Positions 44,094 to 53,083 of a stretch of 64,000 nt of DNA are shown here, piece after piece; within the stretch, counting starts at the first letter, position 1; every line of letters begins with the position of its first letter. The stretch is taken from positions 868,001 through 932,000 of the forward strand of contig NZ_CP013926.1 of assembly GCF_001562115.1 (NCBI RefSeq), written 5' to 3'. The notes under the pieces were generated by a model. It ran no database searches. It was not told the origin of the DNA and saw only the letters and a program-made list of their open reading frames with translations. A program made the translations under genes and the position numbers. This DNA comes from Alteromonas stellipolaris. GTDB taxonomy: Bacteria; Pseudomonadota; Gammaproteobacteria; Enterobacterales; Alteromonadaceae.

Positions 44094-45515
44094 GTGGCCA
44101 TATTTTATAAACCGAGCAAAGGCAAAAACAAAAGCAATGTGAAAGGACGAGTGCGCGGCGCAGGCTCGGGCGAAAAGCAGCACATTGTAAAAACCAAACA
44201 ATCTTGGCCCTCGGTTGATGACATCAATGCAGCCAATGAAGCGGTAACTATTGATGGTATGGATTGGCAGGGGCAGGGTGTTGCTCGAGGTGAAACCTTA
44301 TATTTTGTTGATGGTGCATTACCTGACGAAACCATACAAATAAAAGCGCTTTCAAGCAACAAACAGATTGTTAACGCAAAAGTCACTAAAGTGAATACAC
44401 CCTCAGTACACCGCCAAAAACCGTTTTGCGGGGTGGCAAATCAGTGCGGTGGTTGTCAGCTTCAGCACGTAGAGCCTCAAGTAGCCCTGGCACTACGAGA
44501 CGATGCGCTTAAAAGTATGTTCCAGCGTAAACTCGGTTTCAACGAGGGGGCATGGCAAGCGCCCATCAGCGGCGACAGGCCACGCTATCGCCGTAAAGCC
44601 CGCCTAGCAATTGATGCAAGAAACCCAGATAAAATAAAACTTGGCTTTCGAGAAAGTGCGGGCAAAAACATTGTTGATATCGATGGTTGCCCGGTTTTGG
44701 TTGAGGCGCTAAGTCAGCTTATTGCGCCACTTAAATCTGCCATTACAGGCTACGCAAGCGCTCGCCTTGTTGGGCATATCAGCCTATTGGCGGGGGAAAA
44801 TGCGGTGCAAGTTACTGTGAAGCATACCCGCTCTCTAGCCAACGACTTTATTGCGTCACTGTCCCAGTTTGCTGTGGAACAAAACGTGAATATGACAATC
44901 GAAGACGGTAATGGCGATTTTACCTCATTGCATGAAGTAGCACCTATCACTTGTAACACAGTAGACGGCTTTTATTTGCAACCTGGGCCTAATGACTTTG
45001 TTCAGGTTAACGCAGAAGTAAACACTAAAATGGTGGCGCAAGCTCTGTCATGGTTAGCACCAAAAGCCGGTGAACGCATTGCCGATTGGTTCAGTGGTTT
45101 AGGTAATTTCACCTTGCCCATAGCCAACAGTGGCGCTACGGTAAGAGCAGTGGAAGGAGTTGCTGAAATGGTGCAGCGCGCCAAAAGTAACGCCCTCGAA
45201 CAGGGCATTATTAACGTTGACTGGATGCAGCTTGACTTAGCTGACGAAAAATCAGTCGATAAAGCGCTAGCAGGTGGGTTCGATAAAGTACTACTCGACC
45301 CGTCTCGTGAGGGGGCTTTGACGGTTTGTCATGCACTGGTTCGCGCTATACCAAATACGATAGTGTATGTTTCTTGCAACCCGAACACATTTTCACGGGA
45401 TGCGCGTATTCTGATAGATGGAGGTTATCAAATGCAAAAAGCGGGTGTGATTGAAATGTTCCCCTTTACCCATCATATGGAAACGATGGCGCTATTTACA
45501 CGCCAACAGCAATAG
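44094..45515 (+). CDS. rlmD: 23S rRNA (uracil-1939-C5)-methyltransferase
   Basis: A protein of 473 residues with a GTG start after GGGAG. A basic N-terminal extension precedes a TRAM-like domain (about 45-108). The iron-sulfur cysteines are in PFCGVANQCGGCQLQH with a further Cys in DIDGCPVL. The methyltransferase domain has DWFSGLGNFTLPIA, LDPSREGA and the catalytic YVSCNPNTF. It methylates U1939 of 23S rRNA. The order rlmD-relA-mazG matches E. coli. Confidence 0.96.
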   Translation: MAIFYKPSKGKNKSNVKGRVRGAGSGEKQHIVKTKQSWPSVDDINAANEAVTIDGMDWQGQGVARGETLYFVDGALPDETIQIKALSSNKQIVNAKVTKVNTPSVHRQKPFCGVANQCGGCQLQHVEPQVALALRDDALKSMFQRKLGFNEGAWQAPISGDRPRYRRKARLAIDARNPDKIKLGFRESAGKNIVDIDGCPVLVEALSQLIAPLKSAITGYASARLVGHISLLAGENAVQVTVKHTRSLANDFIASLSQFAVEQNVNMTIEDGNGDFTSLHEVAPITCNTVDGFYLQPGPNDFVQVNAEVNTKMVAQALSWLAPKAGERIADWFSGLGNFTLPIANSGATVRAVEGVAEMVQRAKSNALEQGIINVDWMQLDLADEKSVDKALAGGFDKVLLDPSREGALTVCHALVRAIPNTIVYVSCNPNTFSRDARILIDGGYQMQKAGVIEMFPFTHHMETMALFTRQQQ

Positions 45516-45527
45516 CGAGCAGCGGTT

Positions 45528-47711
45528 ATGGTGACAACAAGAAAAGTGCATGCAGCCGATAGACCTCCCTTTGAGGTTTGGCTAGATAGCCTCGATTTAA
45601 GTGAAGAAACCAAAGACAAACTACGCAGTGTGTCTTCTATGCCAGAGCGCCTTCTCGTCGGCCAGGAAATGGTTGAAATACTCTGTCAGCTCAATATGGA
45701 CGATGTCACCTTGCAGGCGGCATTAGTCTTTCCCTACTGCGAACAACATTGTTTGACCGAAGCGGATATTGAGCAAGAGTTTGATAGTGAAATCCGTGAC
45801 TTAGTCGTGGGTGTAAGGCGTATGGACGCCATTAAAACCTTACATGCTAGAAAAGCGAATGGCTCGCCGTTCAACGAAAAATCTGATGAACAACATATAG
45901 ATAGTATTCGTCGTATGTTGCTAGCTATGGTTGAAGATGTACGTGCCGTTGTGATTAAAATGGCAGAACGTATTTGCGCCCTTCAACAAGCGAAAAAAGC
46001 AGATGAGGAAACGCGGGTTATGGTGGCTCGTGAATGTGCCAGCATTTATGCCCCATTGGCTAACCGTTTAGGGATTGGTCAATTAAAATGGGAACTAGAA
46101 GATTTAGCCTTTCGCTATCTGCACCCTATTACTTACAAACAAATTGCTAAGCAACTTGACGGTAAACGTCGAGAGAGGGCTGAGTATATCGATGGAATTG
46201 TTGATGATCTGCAATCATTAATGAATAGCGAAAATATTCGCGCCGATGTGTACGGCAGGCCAAAACACATTTTCAGCATTTGGAAAAAAATGCAGAAAAA
46301 ACGCCTCACCTTCGAACAATTATTCGATATACGTGCCGTGCGGGTTATCGCCGAGCGGTTGCAAGATTGTTATGCCGCGCTTGGCACCGTGCACGCCAGC
46401 TACAAGCATTTACCCAACGAGTTCGACGATTATATCGCCACCCCTAAATCAAATGGCTATCAGTCTATTCACACGGTTATCGTGGGCCCCGAAGGTAAGC
46501 CTGTCGAAATTCAAATTCGTACACATAAAATGCATCAAGACGCCGAACTAGGGGTTGCTGCGCATTGGAAGTACAAAGAAGGCAGTACGGGTAAACAGTC
46601 GGGTTACGATGAACGTATAAACTGGCTTCGCCGCATATTGGCTTGGCAAGAAGAAGTGGCCGAATCTGGCGATATGGTGGAAGAGCTGCGCAGTCAGGTA
46701 TTTGATGATCGCGTGTATGTATTTACCCCAAAAGGCGATGTTATCGATTTGCCTCAAGGCGCTACGCCCCTAGACTTTGCCTACTATATTCACAGCAACG
46801 TAGGGCATCGCTGTATTGGGGCAAAAGCGAATGGACGAATTGTGCCTTTTACTTATCAGCTGCATAGCGGCGACCAAGTGGAAGTGCTCACAGGCAAAGA
46901 GCTGAACCCTAGCCGAGATTGGATGCACCCAGGTTTGGGCTATGTGCACTCATCTCGCGCCCGCGCTACTATTCATTCGTACTTCAAAAAGCAAGATAGG
47001 GATAAAAACCTAACTGCAGGTAAAGAGCTGCTAGAGCGTGAACTACATCGCGCCCACTTGCCCACCAAAATAGCCAGTGAAGTGTACGAGAAGTTTAACG
47101 GCCATAGTGCTGATGACCTTTATGCGGCAATAGGCACAGGTGATGTAAGGGTAATGCAAGTGATTAACTTCATTCATTTCCTACAAGAACCAGAGCCAGA
47201 AGAGCCTGAAATTAGCCCTAAAGTAAAAACAAAACGTACGGCTAAGGGCGCAGGCAAAAAGGATGCAGTGGTTGTACAAGGGGTTGGTCATTTGATGAGC
47301 CAGTTGGCCAATTGTTGTAAACCCGTGCCTGGTGAGCCCATTATGGGGTATATCACGCAAGGGCGTGGGGTAAGCGTACATAAAGAAAGTTGCGATCAAT
47401 TACAGCATTTGCTTGAGCAGCACCCAGAACGCCAAATTGAGGTGAACTGGTCACAAGAGCTTAAGGTAGGGTTTGAAACCTCCGTCGATATCTTCTGCCA
47501 CGACAGAACCGGTTTATTGCGCGATATCACAACCGTACTCGCCAATGAAAATGTGCCATTATTGGGTGTGAATAGCTTAAGTGATAAACACAGGCAAACG
47601 GCGCTAATTACCATTTCAATTGAAGTACAAGACTTAGATACTTTATCAAAAGTACTTGCTCGTTTACGTCAGTTAAAAGGCATTACGGATGCAAAACGCA
47701 AACAATTCTGA
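45528..47711 (+). CDS. relA: (p)ppGpp synthetase RelA
   Basis: A protein of 727 residues. The N-terminal HD hydrolase domain is degenerate (FPYCEQHCLTE replaces the HDxxED pair), as in synthesis-only RelA. The synthetase domain has YGRPKHIFSIWKKM, EFDDYIATPKSNGYQSIHT and the acidic EFDD form typical of RelA rather than SpoT. TGS (VYVFTPKGDVIDLPQGATPLDFAYYIH), helical, Zn-finger-like (LANCCKPVPGEPIMGYITQG) and ACT domains follow. It senses uncharged tRNA on ribosomes and makes the stringent-response alarmone. The start has only a weak ribosome binding site. The end overlaps mazG by 23 bp. Confidence 0.97.
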   Translation: MVTTRKVHAADRPPFEVWLDSLDLSEETKDKLRSVSSMPERLLVGQEMVEILCQLNMDDVTLQAALVFPYCEQHCLTEADIEQEFDSEIRDLVVGVRRMDAIKTLHARKANGSPFNEKSDEQHIDSIRRMLLAMVEDVRAVVIKMAERICALQQAKKADEETRVMVARECASIYAPLANRLGIGQLKWELEDLAFRYLHPITYKQIAKQLDGKRRERAEYIDGIVDDLQSLMNSENIRADVYGRPKHIFSIWKKMQKKRLTFEQLFDIRAVRVIAERLQDCYAALGTVHASYKHLPNEFDDYIATPKSNGYQSIHTVIVGPEGKPVEIQIRTHKMHQDAELGVAAHWKYKEGSTGKQSGYDERINWLRRILAWQEEVAESGDMVEELRSQVFDDRVYVFTPKGDVIDLPQGATPLDFAYYIHSNVGHRCIGAKANGRIVPFTYQLHSGDQVEVLTGKELNPSRDWMHPGLGYVHSSRARATIHSYFKKQDRDKNLTAGKELLERELHRAHLPTKIASEVYEKFNGHSADDLYAAIGTGDVRVMQVINFIHFLQEPEPEEPEISPKVKTKRTAKGAGKKDAVVVQGVGHLMSQLANCCKPVPGEPIMGYITQGRGVSVHKESCDQLQHLLEQHPERQIEVNWSQELKVGFETSVDIFCHDRTGLLRDITTVLANENVPLLGVNSLSDKHRQTALITISIEVQDLDTLSKVLARLRQLKGITDAKRKQF

Positions 47712-48612
47712 GTTGCCAGAGGTAAAACGACTTCAAGAAATAATGGCGAAGCTTCGAGACCGAGAGTCTGGTTGCCCGTGGGATGTTCAGCAAACCATGG
47801 AAAGCCTAACCCGTTATACCATTGAAGAAGCCTACGAAGTGGTTGATGCTATCGCGAAAGGTGAGCCCTCAGATATTCGTGACGAACTGGGCGATTTGCT
47901 GTTTCAAGTAGTGTTCTATTCGCGCATTGCAGAGGAAGAGGGCAATTTTACCTTTGATGATGTTGCGAAAAGCATTAGCGATAAAATGACTCGCCGTCAT
48001 CCTCACGTATTTGGTGACCCTTCTTCTCAGCCAAGTAATGAGGAAGATTTAACTGCACAGTGGAACAGTATAAAGGCCCAAGAAAAAGCCCTCAAACAAC
48101 AGGTCTTAAAGCAAAACCTGAATGCCACTTCGAACACTAATGGCGATGAACAGGCTTTTTCCAGTCTTCTTGATGATGTGCCGGTGGGAATGCCGGCATT
48201 AATGTATGCCCAAAAACTTCAAAAAGCCTGTGCAAAGGTAGGTTTTGATTGGCCAGAAGTGGCGCCTGTTTTGGATAAAGTGCGTGAAGAAGTTGAAGAG
48301 ATTCAACAAGAACTTGATGCTGAAACTCTAAATCAGCAAGCCTTAGAAGAAGAAATTGGCGATGCATTGTTTGCTATGGTAAATCTGGCAAGACATTGTA
48401 AGGTAGATGCTGATACGGCGTTGCGTAATGCCAGTAACAAGTTCGCCAAACGCTTTAAAGTGGTAGAGTCTTTAGCCTATAAATTAGCTTCTGACGACTT
48501 GACTGTAAAAAACCGCGAACCTGAGAGTGATGCGTCACCGTTGGCAAACATGACGCTTGATGAGATGGAAGCGCTATGGCAGCAAGCGAAAATCAGCACT
48601 GCTAAGTCATAA
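47689..48612 (+). CDS. mazG: Nucleoside triphosphate pyrophosphohydrolase MazG
   Basis: A protein of 307 residues, longer than E. coli MazG (263) owing to a linker around 140-160 and a C-terminal tail. Two MazG domains are visible: CPWDVQQTMESLTRYTIEEA with EIRDELGDLLFQVVFYS-type helices, and FDWPEVAPVLDKVREEVEEI with EEEIGDALFAMVNLARH. It hydrolyses NTPs to NMP and pyrophosphate; in E. coli it lowers ppGpp and supports starvation survival. The start lies inside relA (23-bp overlap), coupling alarmone synthesis and removal. Confidence 0.94.
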   Translation: MQNANNSELPEVKRLQEIMAKLRDRESGCPWDVQQTMESLTRYTIEEAYEVVDAIAKGEPSDIRDELGDLLFQVVFYSRIAEEEGNFTFDDVAKSISDKMTRRHPHVFGDPSSQPSNEEDLTAQWNSIKAQEKALKQQVLKQNLNATSNTNGDEQAFSSLLDDVPVGMPALMYAQKLQKACAKVGFDWPEVAPVLDKVREEVEEIQQELDAETLNQQALEEEIGDALFAMVNLARHCKVDADTALRNASNKFAKRFKVVESLAYKLASDDLTVKNREPESDASPLANMTLDEMEALWQQAKISTAKS

Positions 48613-48645
48613 CGCTTTATAGCGTTCTATTAAAAAGCTTAGCCG

Positions 48646-49290
48646 TTATAGCTTACTCGCTACTTTGGCCTCTAAACTTTCTATTTCTGCTCTGCGCCCT
48701 TTATCCGCAATAGGGCGGTTTTGTTTTTCAGGCGCGCTTTTGGCTAATGTCAAATGCCGAGCTGCCTCTTCATACTCGCCATCATCAAACAAGTATTCTG
48801 CGTAAAAGTAGTGCGTATCCATACTGTTTGGGTAAAGCGCTAGCGCCTTTTCAAACAAGCGCGCTGCTTTTTTGTCACTGCCAAAAGCAACCGGCCAGCC
48901 AGGTACATTGTGATACAGCGCCGCTAATACGGTTAATGCAGTACCTTCTAATACTTGCTCATCTGCCTCTATGGCTTTTTCTAGATTTGCTCTTGCCGCT
49001 TTGGCAAAGTCTAACGCATCTAAACCACCTTTTGCTTTTGCGGCACTAGATTGAGTAATGGCTAACCATGTCAGCGCTTCGGCACTGTTATTGGATGATG
49101 CAACAAAGGCTTCAGCATCAACAATAAGCGCTATAAAGGCTTTTTCTTTTTCGCTGTTATCAGCTTCATAATTGATTGACGCCCACTGCTGCTGGATATT
49201 AAGCAATGTGCTGCTGTTGTCAGCGAAGGTAAGATTTGCATAAACCATAAGAGAGATACAAACCGAGATTAGTCCACGTTTACCGCGCAT
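48646..49290 (-). CDS. Exported TPR-like protein of unknown function
   Basis: A protein of 214 residues with a signal peptide (LISVCISLMVYANLTFA). The rest is helical with TPR character: KAARANLEKAIEADEQVLEG, KKAARLFEKALALYPNSMDT and HYFYAEYLFDDGEYEEAARH, preceded by LAALYHNVPGWPVAFGSD, a motif I have seen in periplasmic TPR proteins of marine bacteria. The function is unknown. It runs convergently with mazG, with 33 bp between their ends, where a small AACGCT/AGCGTT hairpin may end transcription on both strands. Confidence 0.8.
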   Translation of the reverse strand: MRGKRGLISVCISLMVYANLTFADNSSTLLNIQQQWASINYEADNSEKEKAFIALIVDAEAFVASSNNSAEALTWLAITQSSAAKAKGGLDALDFAKAARANLEKAIEADEQVLEGTALTVLAALYHNVPGWPVAFGSDKKAARLFEKALALYPNSMDTHYFYAEYLFDDGEYEEAARHLTLAKSAPEKQNRPIADKGRRAEIESLEAKVASKL

Positions 49291-49384
49291 TGTGGGGTTC
49301 CTAATTGATGATAAATAGAATTTTAGTCGGGGGTTTTACCAGTAACTCGGGGTATAAAACAAGAAAAATGGGCCCACGAGGTAA

Positions 49385-50275
49385 TTATTCACCTAAAAGC
49401 GCCTTCATGGCTTTTTCTTTTTCTAAATCCCAGCGTGCGTAATCAAGCAAATATGGTAAAGAATGGTTTTGCAAAAAATGCCTAGCGCGATGAGGATCGT
49501 CCGCCAATGTCAGGGCGAGTTTATGAGATTCAAATTGATTAAACAGGGCTTCAAGAGTGCCGTTTTCAATCAGTCGTGACAGGCCAACACGAATTCTTTT
49601 TGCTAGAGCACTGTTATCAGGGTGCACGAAGAAGTATTCGTAATTGGGGTAAATAAGAAGATGATTTTTATCGATAGTAACGGGTTTGTCGGCATGACGT
49701 ATTAAGTCACCGTTTACCTCAATAACATTTCGAGGAAAACCATCCACAATACCTTTTTCCACCATGGTGTACATTGACGTAAACCATAAACTCCATTCTT
49801 CGCCTGCTGCATTAAAGCCATTTGATTGGAGTACGTGTAAGTCGGGCCAGTCGTTCCCCTGCACTAAGGTGCGGGTTTTAAGCTCATCGGTACTTATTGC
49901 ATGTGGAAAGTTGTGTTGGGCATCTTTCGCAATCACTAATACTCGGTACCCAGCCAATCCTTTTAATAGGGGGAGTTTGATTGGGGTTAGTAATTTCTCA
50001 CGCTCAGCATTAGTCACACTCCACATTATATGGGCATCACCTTTTAACAGGGACACTACTTGTCGACTTTGTGACATAGGTTGAGGGTGCAGGGAAATCT
50101 GCGCATCACCATATTCTGGAGTTGCCGACATTACAGCCTCAAGAACTTCCTGCTGATAAAAACCATAATCGTCATCAGCGAATGCCCGTGTGAGAATAAC
50201 GTTATTAGACTCTGCTTTAGCATAATCACTTGCCATAAATTGGAGTACTACTAAAACAAAGACCGATAAACGCAT
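49385..50275 (-). CDS. Periplasmic substrate-binding-like protein (SBP family 3 type)
   Basis: A protein of 296 residues from the ATG at 50275, chosen because AGGGA lies just upstream and it opens a signal peptide (MRLSVFVLVVLQFMASDYAKA); a longer frame reaches 50413. The fold resembles two-lobed amino-acid-type binding proteins (QPMSQSRQVVSLLKGDAHIMW, then DGFPRNVIEVNGDL and RIRVGLSRLIENGTLEALF). No permease or ATPase gene is adjacent, so it may act in signalling or as an orphan. The ligand is unknown. It is transcribed divergently from rplM, with the region between holding the rplM promoter. Confidence 0.7.
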   Translation of the reverse strand: MRLSVFVLVVLQFMASDYAKAESNNVILTRAFADDDYGFYQQEVLEAVMSATPEYGDAQISLHPQPMSQSRQVVSLLKGDAHIMWSVTNAEREKLLTPIKLPLLKGLAGYRVLVIAKDAQHNFPHAISTDELKTRTLVQGNDWPDLHVLQSNGFNAAGEEWSLWFTSMYTMVEKGIVDGFPRNVIEVNGDLIRHADKPVTIDKNHLLIYPNYEYFFVHPDNSALAKRIRVGLSRLIENGTLEALFNQFESHKLALTLADDPHRARHFLQNHSLPYLLDYARWDLEKEKAMKALLGE

Positions 50276-50397
50276 TCTTTCCCTATTCATTCTTTTCAAA
50301 AAAGTATTCTGCTTGAAATTAACGGAATTAATTAAGCTTGTCACGGTTTCTGTAGAAACTTTGCGCAGAAAAAGAGCCCATATTTGCAAATTAGGGG

Positions 50398-50425
50398 TTC
50401 GCATTTTCGTCAAAACCTGTATAAT
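50398..50425 (+). promoter_or_regulatory. Candidate sigma-70 promoter of rplM-rpsI
   Basis: An extended -10 element TGTATAAT (TATAAT at 50420-50425) has TTCGCA 16 bp upstream (50398-50403, four of six -35 matches). The start would lie near 50432, giving a leader of about 130 nt that carries two hairpins. Confidence 0.6.
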
Positions 50426-50446
50426 TCGCGCCCTGCCCAGTTACGC

Positions 50447-50530
50447 CCACCTTTGGGAAGGTGGAAGAATCGACCGGCTCGAAGGGGTCTTTGTGTTGAT
50501 TTTATGGTGATTTCTGGTGTTCAGAAATCA
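50447..50530 (+). promoter_or_regulatory. Structured 5' leader of rplM
   Basis: Two perfect hairpins lie in the leader: CCACCTT/AAGGTGG around TGGG (50447-50464) and TGATTTCTG/CAGAAATCA around GTGTT (50508-50530), the second ending 31 bp before rplM. Neither has a T-run, so they are not plain terminators. Autogenous control by L13 or S9 is possible but unproven. Confidence 0.45.
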
Positions 50531-50561
50531 GTAACGACGATATTATTCGGGTGATATTTAA

Positions 50562-50990
50562 ATGAAAACTTTTGTTGCAAAGCCAGAAACGGTACAACGT
50601 GACTGGTACGTGGTTGACGCCACAGACAAAACTCTAGGCCGTTTGGCTTCAGAAATCGCATTGCGCCTTCGTGGTAAGCATAAGCCAGAGTACACTCCTC
50701 ATGTGGACACTGGTGATTACATTGTAGTTATCAATGCTGATAAAATTACGGTTACTGGCCGTAAAGCATTGAACAAAATCTATTATGCACACAGTGGCTA
50801 TCCAGGTGGTCTGAAAGAAACTAACTTTGAAAAGCTGCTAGCTTTCAAACCAGAAATGGTTATTGAGAAAGCAGTGAAAGGAATGCTGCCAAAAGGTCCT
50901 CTAGGCCGTGCAATGTTCCGTAAAATGAAAGTTTACGCTGGTGCAGAACATAAGCACGCAGCACAGCAACCACAAGTTTTGGACATCTAA
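50562..50990 (+). CDS. rplM: 50S ribosomal protein L13
   Basis: A protein of 142 residues, same as E. coli L13. It begins [20 protein letters not shown] and contains [34 protein letters not shown] and the conserved [11 protein letters not shown]. It is an early-assembly protein of the large subunit. It is the first gene of the conserved rplM-rpsI pair, with 12 bp to rpsI, and has a long structured leader. Confidence 0.99.
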   Translation: MKTFVAKPETVQRDWYVVDATDKTLGRLASEIALRLRGKHKPEYTPHVDTGDYIVVINADKITVTGRKALNKIYYAHSGYPGGLKETNFEKLLAFKPEMVIEKAVKGMLPKGPLGRAMFRKMKVYAGAEHKHAAQQPQVLDI

Positions 50991-51002
50991 GGGGCAATCG
51001 AA

Positions 51003-51395
51003 ATGGCAGATACTCAATACTACGGCACCGGCCGCCGCAAAAGTTCTACCGCTCGTGTGTTCCTGCGTCCAGGCTCAGGTAACATTCAAGTAAACAAACG
51101 TGCTCTAGACGAGTACTTTGGTCGCGAGACTGAGTGCATGGTTGTTCGTCAACCTCTAGAACTTGTTGAAATGTTGGAAAAGTTTGACCTATACGTCACT
51201 GTTAAAGGTGGTGGTTCTAACGGTCAAGCTGGCGCAATTCGTCACGGCATCACTCGCGCTCTTATGGAGTACGATGAGACGTTACGTCCTGCTCTACGTA
51301 AAGCTGGCTTCGTTACTCGTGACGCTCGTCAAGTTGAACGTAAGAAAGTGGGTCTACACAAAGCGCGTAAGCGTCCACAGTTCTCAAAACGTTAA
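51003..51395 (+). CDS. rpsI: 30S ribosomal protein S9
   Basis: A protein of 130 residues with [19 protein letters not shown] at the start, [19 protein letters not shown] in the middle and the basic C-terminal tail ending RPQFSKR, which contacts P-site tRNA. It follows rplM by 12 bp and is ended by a strong hairpin terminator. Confidence 0.99.
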   Translation: MADTQYYGTGRRKSSTARVFLRPGSGNIQVNKRALDEYFGRETECMVVRQPLELVEMLEKFDLYVTVKGGGSNGQAGAIRHGITRALMEYDETLRPALRKAGFVTRDARQVERKKVGLHKARKRPQFSKR

Positions 51396-51410
51396 TTTTA
51401 CGTTTTATGC

Positions 51411-51438
51411 AAAAAACCCGGCTTTCGCCGGGTTTTTT
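51411..51438 (+). terminator. Terminator after rpsI
   Basis: A perfect 12-bp stem AAAAAACCCGGC / GCCGGGTTTTTT with a TTTC loop, 15 bp after the rpsI stop. Confidence 0.95.
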
Positions 51439-51469
51439 ATTTTCTGGCTTAAATAAAATCAAAAAAAGT

Positions 51470-51497
51470 GGAGGTGTTTATGCTTCACTGCGTATTA
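51470..51497 (+). promoter_or_regulatory. Candidate ECF promoter upstream of the sigma gene
   Basis: GGAGG (51470-51474), 16 nt, then CGTATTA (51491-51497). The same GGAGG-N16-CGTATTA arrangement occurs before the TonB receptor at 53084-53111. CGT-containing -10 elements are typical of iron-starvation and other ECF sigma factors. Transcription would start about 25 nt before the sigma GTG. The GGAGG could alternatively be a ribosome binding site for a 17-codon leader ORF. Confidence 0.55.
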
Positions 51498-51533
51498 GTA
51501 GGTAGGCCAGAAATGAACGAAGAATTAGTGTGA
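51480..51533 (+). CDS. Possible 17-codon leader ORF overlapping the sigma start
   Basis: An ATG at 51480, 5 nt after GGAGG, opens 17 codons (MLHCVLVGRPEMNEELV) ending in TGA at 51531-51533, which overlaps the GTG start of the sigma gene (GTGTGA). This could provide translational coupling. It conflicts with the promoter reading of the same GGAGG, and there is no independent support. Confidence 0.25.
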   Translation: MLHCVLVGRPEMNEELV

Positions 51534-52093
51534 AAGTTGTTTATTTAAATACTCAATCAGCTATAGCGCAGTCTCAAAGCGACAACGCTACGCTCTACCA
51601 TCTTATTTCTGAGCATGAGCCGGCACTTCGTCGATTTATCCGAGTAAGGGCACGAGCTAATTCCCCAGAAGTGGAAGATATTATCCAAGAAATGTACGCC
51701 AAACTGTTTTCACTAGATGGATTGGCTCAAAAGATTGAAGCGCGCCAAGATACGTTTAGAAGCTTTCTGTTTACCGTGGTCACCAATTTAATCATCGATA
51801 GAGAACGGCGAGCAAAAGTGCGTGCTCATGAGGCGCATGAACCATTTTCTGATACCCTATACTCTACGTGGAGCAATGAGCCCGAGAAGCATGCAGGGAT
51901 AGCTGAAAAACTCATAGAAATTGAAAACGTGCTTGAAAATATCAATCCTCATCACAAATCTGCATTCGTGCTTTGCCGTGTTGAAGGTAAGGCTTATCGG
52001 GAAATTAGCGATATATTAGGTGTTTCTGTCAGTACGGTAGAAAAATATATCTCAGCCGCACTCTCGGCGATTCGTAATAAGGTACAAGATTAA
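51530..52093 (+). CDS. ECF sigma factor, FecI-like
   Basis: A protein of 187 residues with a GTG start (GAAG 7 nt upstream). Region 2 spans about 22-92 (LRRFIRVRARANSPEVEDII, then FLFTVVTNLIIDRERR) and region 4 about 125-185 (HHKSAFVLCRVEGKAYREIS, then LGVSVSTVEKYISAALSAIR). There is no region 3, as expected for ECF sigmas. Its stop overlaps the start of the fecR-type gene (TAATG), the standard sigma/anti-sigma pairing. It likely directs transcription of the TonB receptor 1 kb downstream when the receptor signals ligand arrival. Confidence 0.93.
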   Translation: MKVVYLNTQSAIAQSQSDNATLYHLISEHEPALRRFIRVRARANSPEVEDIIQEMYAKLFSLDGLAQKIEARQDTFRSFLFTVVTNLIIDRERRAKVRAHEAHEPFSDTLYSTWSNEPEKHAGIAEKLIEIENVLENINPHHKSAFVLCRVEGKAYREISDILGVSVSTVEKYISAALSAIRNKVQD

Positions 52094-53082
52094 TGGCTAC
52101 GGGTTTGAACCAGCATTTAATAAATAAACGCGCAAGTGAATATGTTGTGCGCCTTTACTCTGGTGAGCTAACAGCTAAAGAAGAAAGTGAGATCCTTGCG
52201 TGGTGCGATGCCAAAGCTGCCCATCAAGCAGCTTTTGATGATGCACTTTTAGTATGGGAGAGCTCTGCTCACATTGCGCCTCATATAGGTTGGCGACAAA
52301 AGCTGGAAAAGCGCTTCTATCGCATGCGCTATCTAGCGGCATCTATTGTTGTAGCATCGTTCTGCTTTTTACTCATCACGCATCACAATGCGCCTGACCA
52401 AAGTATTGATAACAGTGAGCTTGCCAATAATTACTCTACTGCCATCGGCGAGGTCAGCAATGTTGGATTATCAGATGGCTCTACCATTACGTTAAATACA
52501 GATACCCGCATTAATATAAAGTTTAGCGAAACGCACAGAGAGCTTTGGCTAGAACAAGGTGAGGCATTTTTCGATATTGCTAAAGATCGCTCCCGTCCAT
52601 TCCTAATTCATACCGCAAAAAAAACAGTGAGAGTCGTAGGGACGAAGTTTAATATTAAGCTATCACAGGCTGGATTTGATATTGCTGTAGAAGAAGGAAT
52701 CGTCGCCATAGAAGAAAAGGCAGAGGCGAACACCAACAAACCAACGAAAGATGATACCCAAGTGTTATTGGAAGCCGGCGCAGTTGCATCGTTCAATGAT
52801 ACCAGCGCACTTATCGCAAAAGAAAGTGTGGACAGTGTAGTAAAAGCGCAAAGTTGGCGTACGGGTTACTTACGTTTTGATGAAGAACGGTTAGATAAAG
52901 TTATTGCCAGTTTTAATCGCTATAGAAGCAAAAAAATAGTGATTAATCAGGATGTAGCCGATTTGCGTATTAGTGGCGTTTTTAAGCTGTCAGATGGCGA
53001 TGCAATTTTAACGGCACTTGAAGCAACCTTGCCGATAGAAGCGAAAAGAGATGAAGAAAATATAAAATTAGTGAAGAAATAG
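52093..53082 (+). CDS. FecR-type anti-sigma factor / signal transducer
   Basis: A protein of 329 residues. A cytoplasmic DUF4880 domain (about 10-60, ASEYVVRLYSGELTAKEESE) precedes one membrane helix (YLAASIVVASFCFLLITHH, about 92-110), the periplasmic FecR domain (about 125-215, VGLSDGSTITLNTDTRINI...GEAFFDI) and a C-terminal STN-like domain (GYLRFDEERLDKVIASFNRY). It holds or activates the ECF sigma at the membrane and receives the signal from the N-terminal domain of the TonB receptor. It is coupled to the sigma gene by a 1-base stop/start overlap. Confidence 0.94.
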   Translation: MATGLNQHLINKRASEYVVRLYSGELTAKEESEILAWCDAKAAHQAAFDDALLVWESSAHIAPHIGWRQKLEKRFYRMRYLAASIVVASFCFLLITHHNAPDQSIDNSELANNYSTAIGEVSNVGLSDGSTITLNTDTRINIKFSETHRELWLEQGEAFFDIAKDRSRPFLIHTAKKTVRVVGTKFNIKLSQAGFDIAVEEGIVAIEEKAEANTNKPTKDDTQVLLEAGAVASFNDTSALIAKESVDSVVKAQSWRTGYLRFDEERLDKVIASFNRYRSKKIVINQDVADLRISGVFKLSDGDAILTALEATLPIEAKRDEENIKLVKK

Positions 53083-53083
53083 C

